A stretch of 64,000 bases of DNA from Williamsia phyllosphaerae (GTDB lineage Bacteria > Actinomycetota > Actinomycetes > Mycobacteriales > Mycobacteriaceae): positions 62,001 through 126,000 of the forward strand of contig NZ_BMCS01000001.1 in assembly GCF_014635305.1 (NCBI RefSeq), given 5' to 3'. Both the position numbers and the translations under genes were made by a program. The notes below the pieces were generated by a model that made no database searches, had not been told where the DNA came from, and saw only the letters and a program-made list of their open reading frames with translations. The stretch's first letter is position 1; every line of letters begins with the position of its first letter. Positions 62,787 through 64,000 of this stretch are shown one piece after another.

Positions 62787-63596
62787 ATGCGTATCGCGAT
62801 GGCCCAGGTCCCGAGCGGGACCGATCCCGCCGCCAACCTGGATCTGCTGCGTGCACGGACCGAGCAGGCCGCGGCCGACGGTGCCGATCTGGTCGTGTTC
62901 CCGGAGGCGATGATGTGCCGGTTCGGGGTGTCGCTGGACCCGATCGCCGAACCCCTCGACGGTCCGTGGGCCACCGGCGTCCGCGACACCGCCACCACGT
63001 CGGCCGTGACGATCGTGGCGGGGATGTTCACCCCGGCCGACACCCTCGACGGTCGCCGACGCGTGCGCAACACGCTGATCGCCGCCGCGCCGGACGGAAC
63101 GGTGACCTCCTACGACAAGATCCACCTCTACGACGCGTTCGGGTTCCGCGAGTCCGCCACGGTCGCGCCCGGGTCGACCCCGGTGGTCATCGAGGTCGGC
63201 GGACACACCGTCGGCCTGGCGACCTGCTACGACATCCGCTTCCCCGAACTGTTCACCACCCTCGCGCGGGCCGGCGCGGAACTGATCGTCGTCCCGGCAT
63301 CCTGGGGCGCCGGCCCCGGCAAGCAGCAGCAGTGGCGGGTGCTGGCCCAGGCCCGTGCACTCGACAGCAGCACCATCGTCGCCGCGGTCGGCCAACCGGT
63401 CCCGCCGGATCCCGGTGTCGCGGACTCCGCCGCGCCGACCGGGATCGGCCATTCGCTGCTCGTCGACCCGTTCGGGGACGTACTCGCCGAATACGGTGAC
63501 GACGAGCACCTGGACCTGCACGAACTCGACTTCGACCGCGTCAACAAGGCCCGGTCGACGATCGCGGTGCTCGACAACAAGATGCTGCACGTCTGA
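62787..63596 (+). CDS. Carbon-nitrogen hydrolase (nitrilase superfamily)
   Basis: A 269-residue nitrilase-superfamily amidase. The Glu-Lys-Cys triad is visible: LVVFPEAMM, TSYDKIHLYD and LATCYDIRFPEL. This group includes omega-amidases and Nit1-type deaminated-glutathione amidases. The M. tuberculosis counterpart is Rv0480c. The start ATG has no strong ribosome site but fits the family N-terminus MRIAMAQVPSG. It follows the methyltransferase-like gene by 10 bp. Confidence 0.95.
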   Translation: MRIAMAQVPSGTDPAANLDLLRARTEQAAADGADLVVFPEAMMCRFGVSLDPIAEPLDGPWATGVRDTATTSAVTIVAGMFTPADTLDGRRRVRNTLIAAAPDGTVTSYDKIHLYDAFGFRESATVAPGSTPVVIEVGGHTVGLATCYDIRFPELFTTLARAGAELIVVPASWGAGPGKQQQWRVLAQARALDSSTIVAAVGQPVPPDPGVADSAAPTGIGHSLLVDPFGDVLAEYGDDEHLDLHELDFDRVNKARSTIAVLDNKMLHV

Positions 63597-63663
63597 CGTC
63601 GCGGTCAGAGGTTTCAGAGAAGTCTCACGATCGGCACAACATGGGCAGGCAGAATCGAGGGCG

Positions 63664-64000
63664 ATGAATGAGCGCAACGACAACGACGACGCCCCCACCG
63701 CCAAGGCCTACTCGCAGACCCGGCCGTTCGAGGCTCCCCCGGGAACGGAGTACCCCGCCGTACCCGGATACGGCCCGCCGTCGGGTCCACCTCCGCCCGG
63801 AACCGGGTTCGACGATCCGTCACAGCCCGCGGGGGACCCGCCGCGACCGGCGAAGCCGCGCCGCCGCGTCGGGATGATCGTCACGATCAGCGCTCTCGTG
63901 CTGGTGCTGGTGCTGGTCGTCGCCGGGGTGGGCAGCGAGCTCTACCTGCGTAACGCGACCAAGGACTGCCTGGAGAAGTCGTTCACGGAACTGACCGGGT
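63664..64000 (+). CDS. DUF2993 (LmeA-like) membrane-anchored protein, 3' truncated
   Basis: The frame opens at ATG 63664 (MNERNDNDDAPTAKAYSQ) and runs off the window. About 66 acidic and Pro/Gly-rich residues precede one TM helix (MIVTISALVLVLVLVVAGVG). Next comes ELYLRNATKDCLEKSFTEL, like the start of DUF2993 lipid-binding domains. Rv0479c holds this place beside Rv0480c in M. tuberculosis. It would bind phospholipids in the cell wall space. An alternative ATG at 63668 is in another frame and gives a Pro/Thr-rich spurious peptide. Confidence 0.75.
   Translation, partial: MNERNDNDDAPTAKAYSQTRPFEAPPGTEYPAVPGYGPPSGPPPPGTGFDDPSQPAGDPPRPAKPRRRVGMIVTISALVLVLVLVVAGVGSELYLRNATKDCLEKSFTELTG

Overview
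The window reads as chromosomal DNA of a high-GC actinobacterium in Mycobacteriales, most like Gordonia or a close relative (Williamsia, Rhodococcus). This is inferred from the predicted proteins and from recalled gene order; no database search was run. Several blocks match the Mycobacterium tuberculosis order: phoP-phoR-HIT (Rv0757-0759c); purD, purB, purC, ptrB, emrB, a DUF2334 protein, purS and purQ (Rv0772-0788); the Rv3489-like small gene next to otsA; and SDR, lprQ, murB, DUF2505, nitrilase-like hydrolase and DUF2993 protein (Rv0484c-0479c). Nothing looks like a phage, CRISPR array, classical transposase or secondary-metabolite cluster.

Layout. 1-14.5 kb: end of an acyl-CoA dehydrogenase, clpC, then small accessory modules made of a regulator plus one or two enzymes. 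These are a QorR/QorB-like pair, an AraC regulator with DUF1772 and epoxide-hydrolase-like genes, a VOC-TetR pair, two overlapping lipase genes, and an ECF sigma factor overlapping a three-domain VOC protein. 14.5-18.8 kb: an SCP2-P450-aldehyde dehydrogenase-ferredoxin operon with a divergent TetR gene and a well-formed promoter/operator. 18.8-36.6 kb: purine genes (purQ, purS, purC, purB, purD) interleaved with peptidases, MarR/MFS efflux, glutathione peroxidase, a glycerophosphodiesterase and others. 36.6-42.6 kb: LtrA, an FBP-domain zinc protein, two membrane glycosyltransferases and a HIT protein. 42.6-50.7 kb: phoPR, a RidA/AlkZ-like/Ogt operon, a hydrolase-FNT pair, small stress proteins and an orphan XdhC. 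50.7-56.7 kb: tRNA-Thr(UGU), the threonine exporter thrE, and trehalose genes ending in a trehalose-phosphatase/GH15 fusion. 56.7-64 kb: transglutaminase-like protein, SDR, L,D-transpeptidase, murB, two DUF2505 proteins, a methyltransferase-like protein, a nitrilase-like protein and the start of a DUF2993 protein.

The most unusual signals are non-coding. Three intergenic arrays of a 21-bp tandem repeat occur (24616-24710, 25665-25741, 31127-31224). Two of them, in opposite orientation, bracket a DUF559/AbiEi-like nuclease-fold gene inserted between emrB and ptrB homologues that are neighbours in M. tuberculosis. A 61-nt hairpin repeat occurs twice, each time between convergent genes (14460-14520 and 56678-56738). 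An imperfect inverted-repeat, MITE-like element of about 169 bp lies in front of the TetR gene at 18089-18257.

Coordinates were checked by hand against the sequence. Starts were chosen from Shine-Dalgarno-like sequences, gene overlaps and family N-termini, and several GTG starts remain uncertain.
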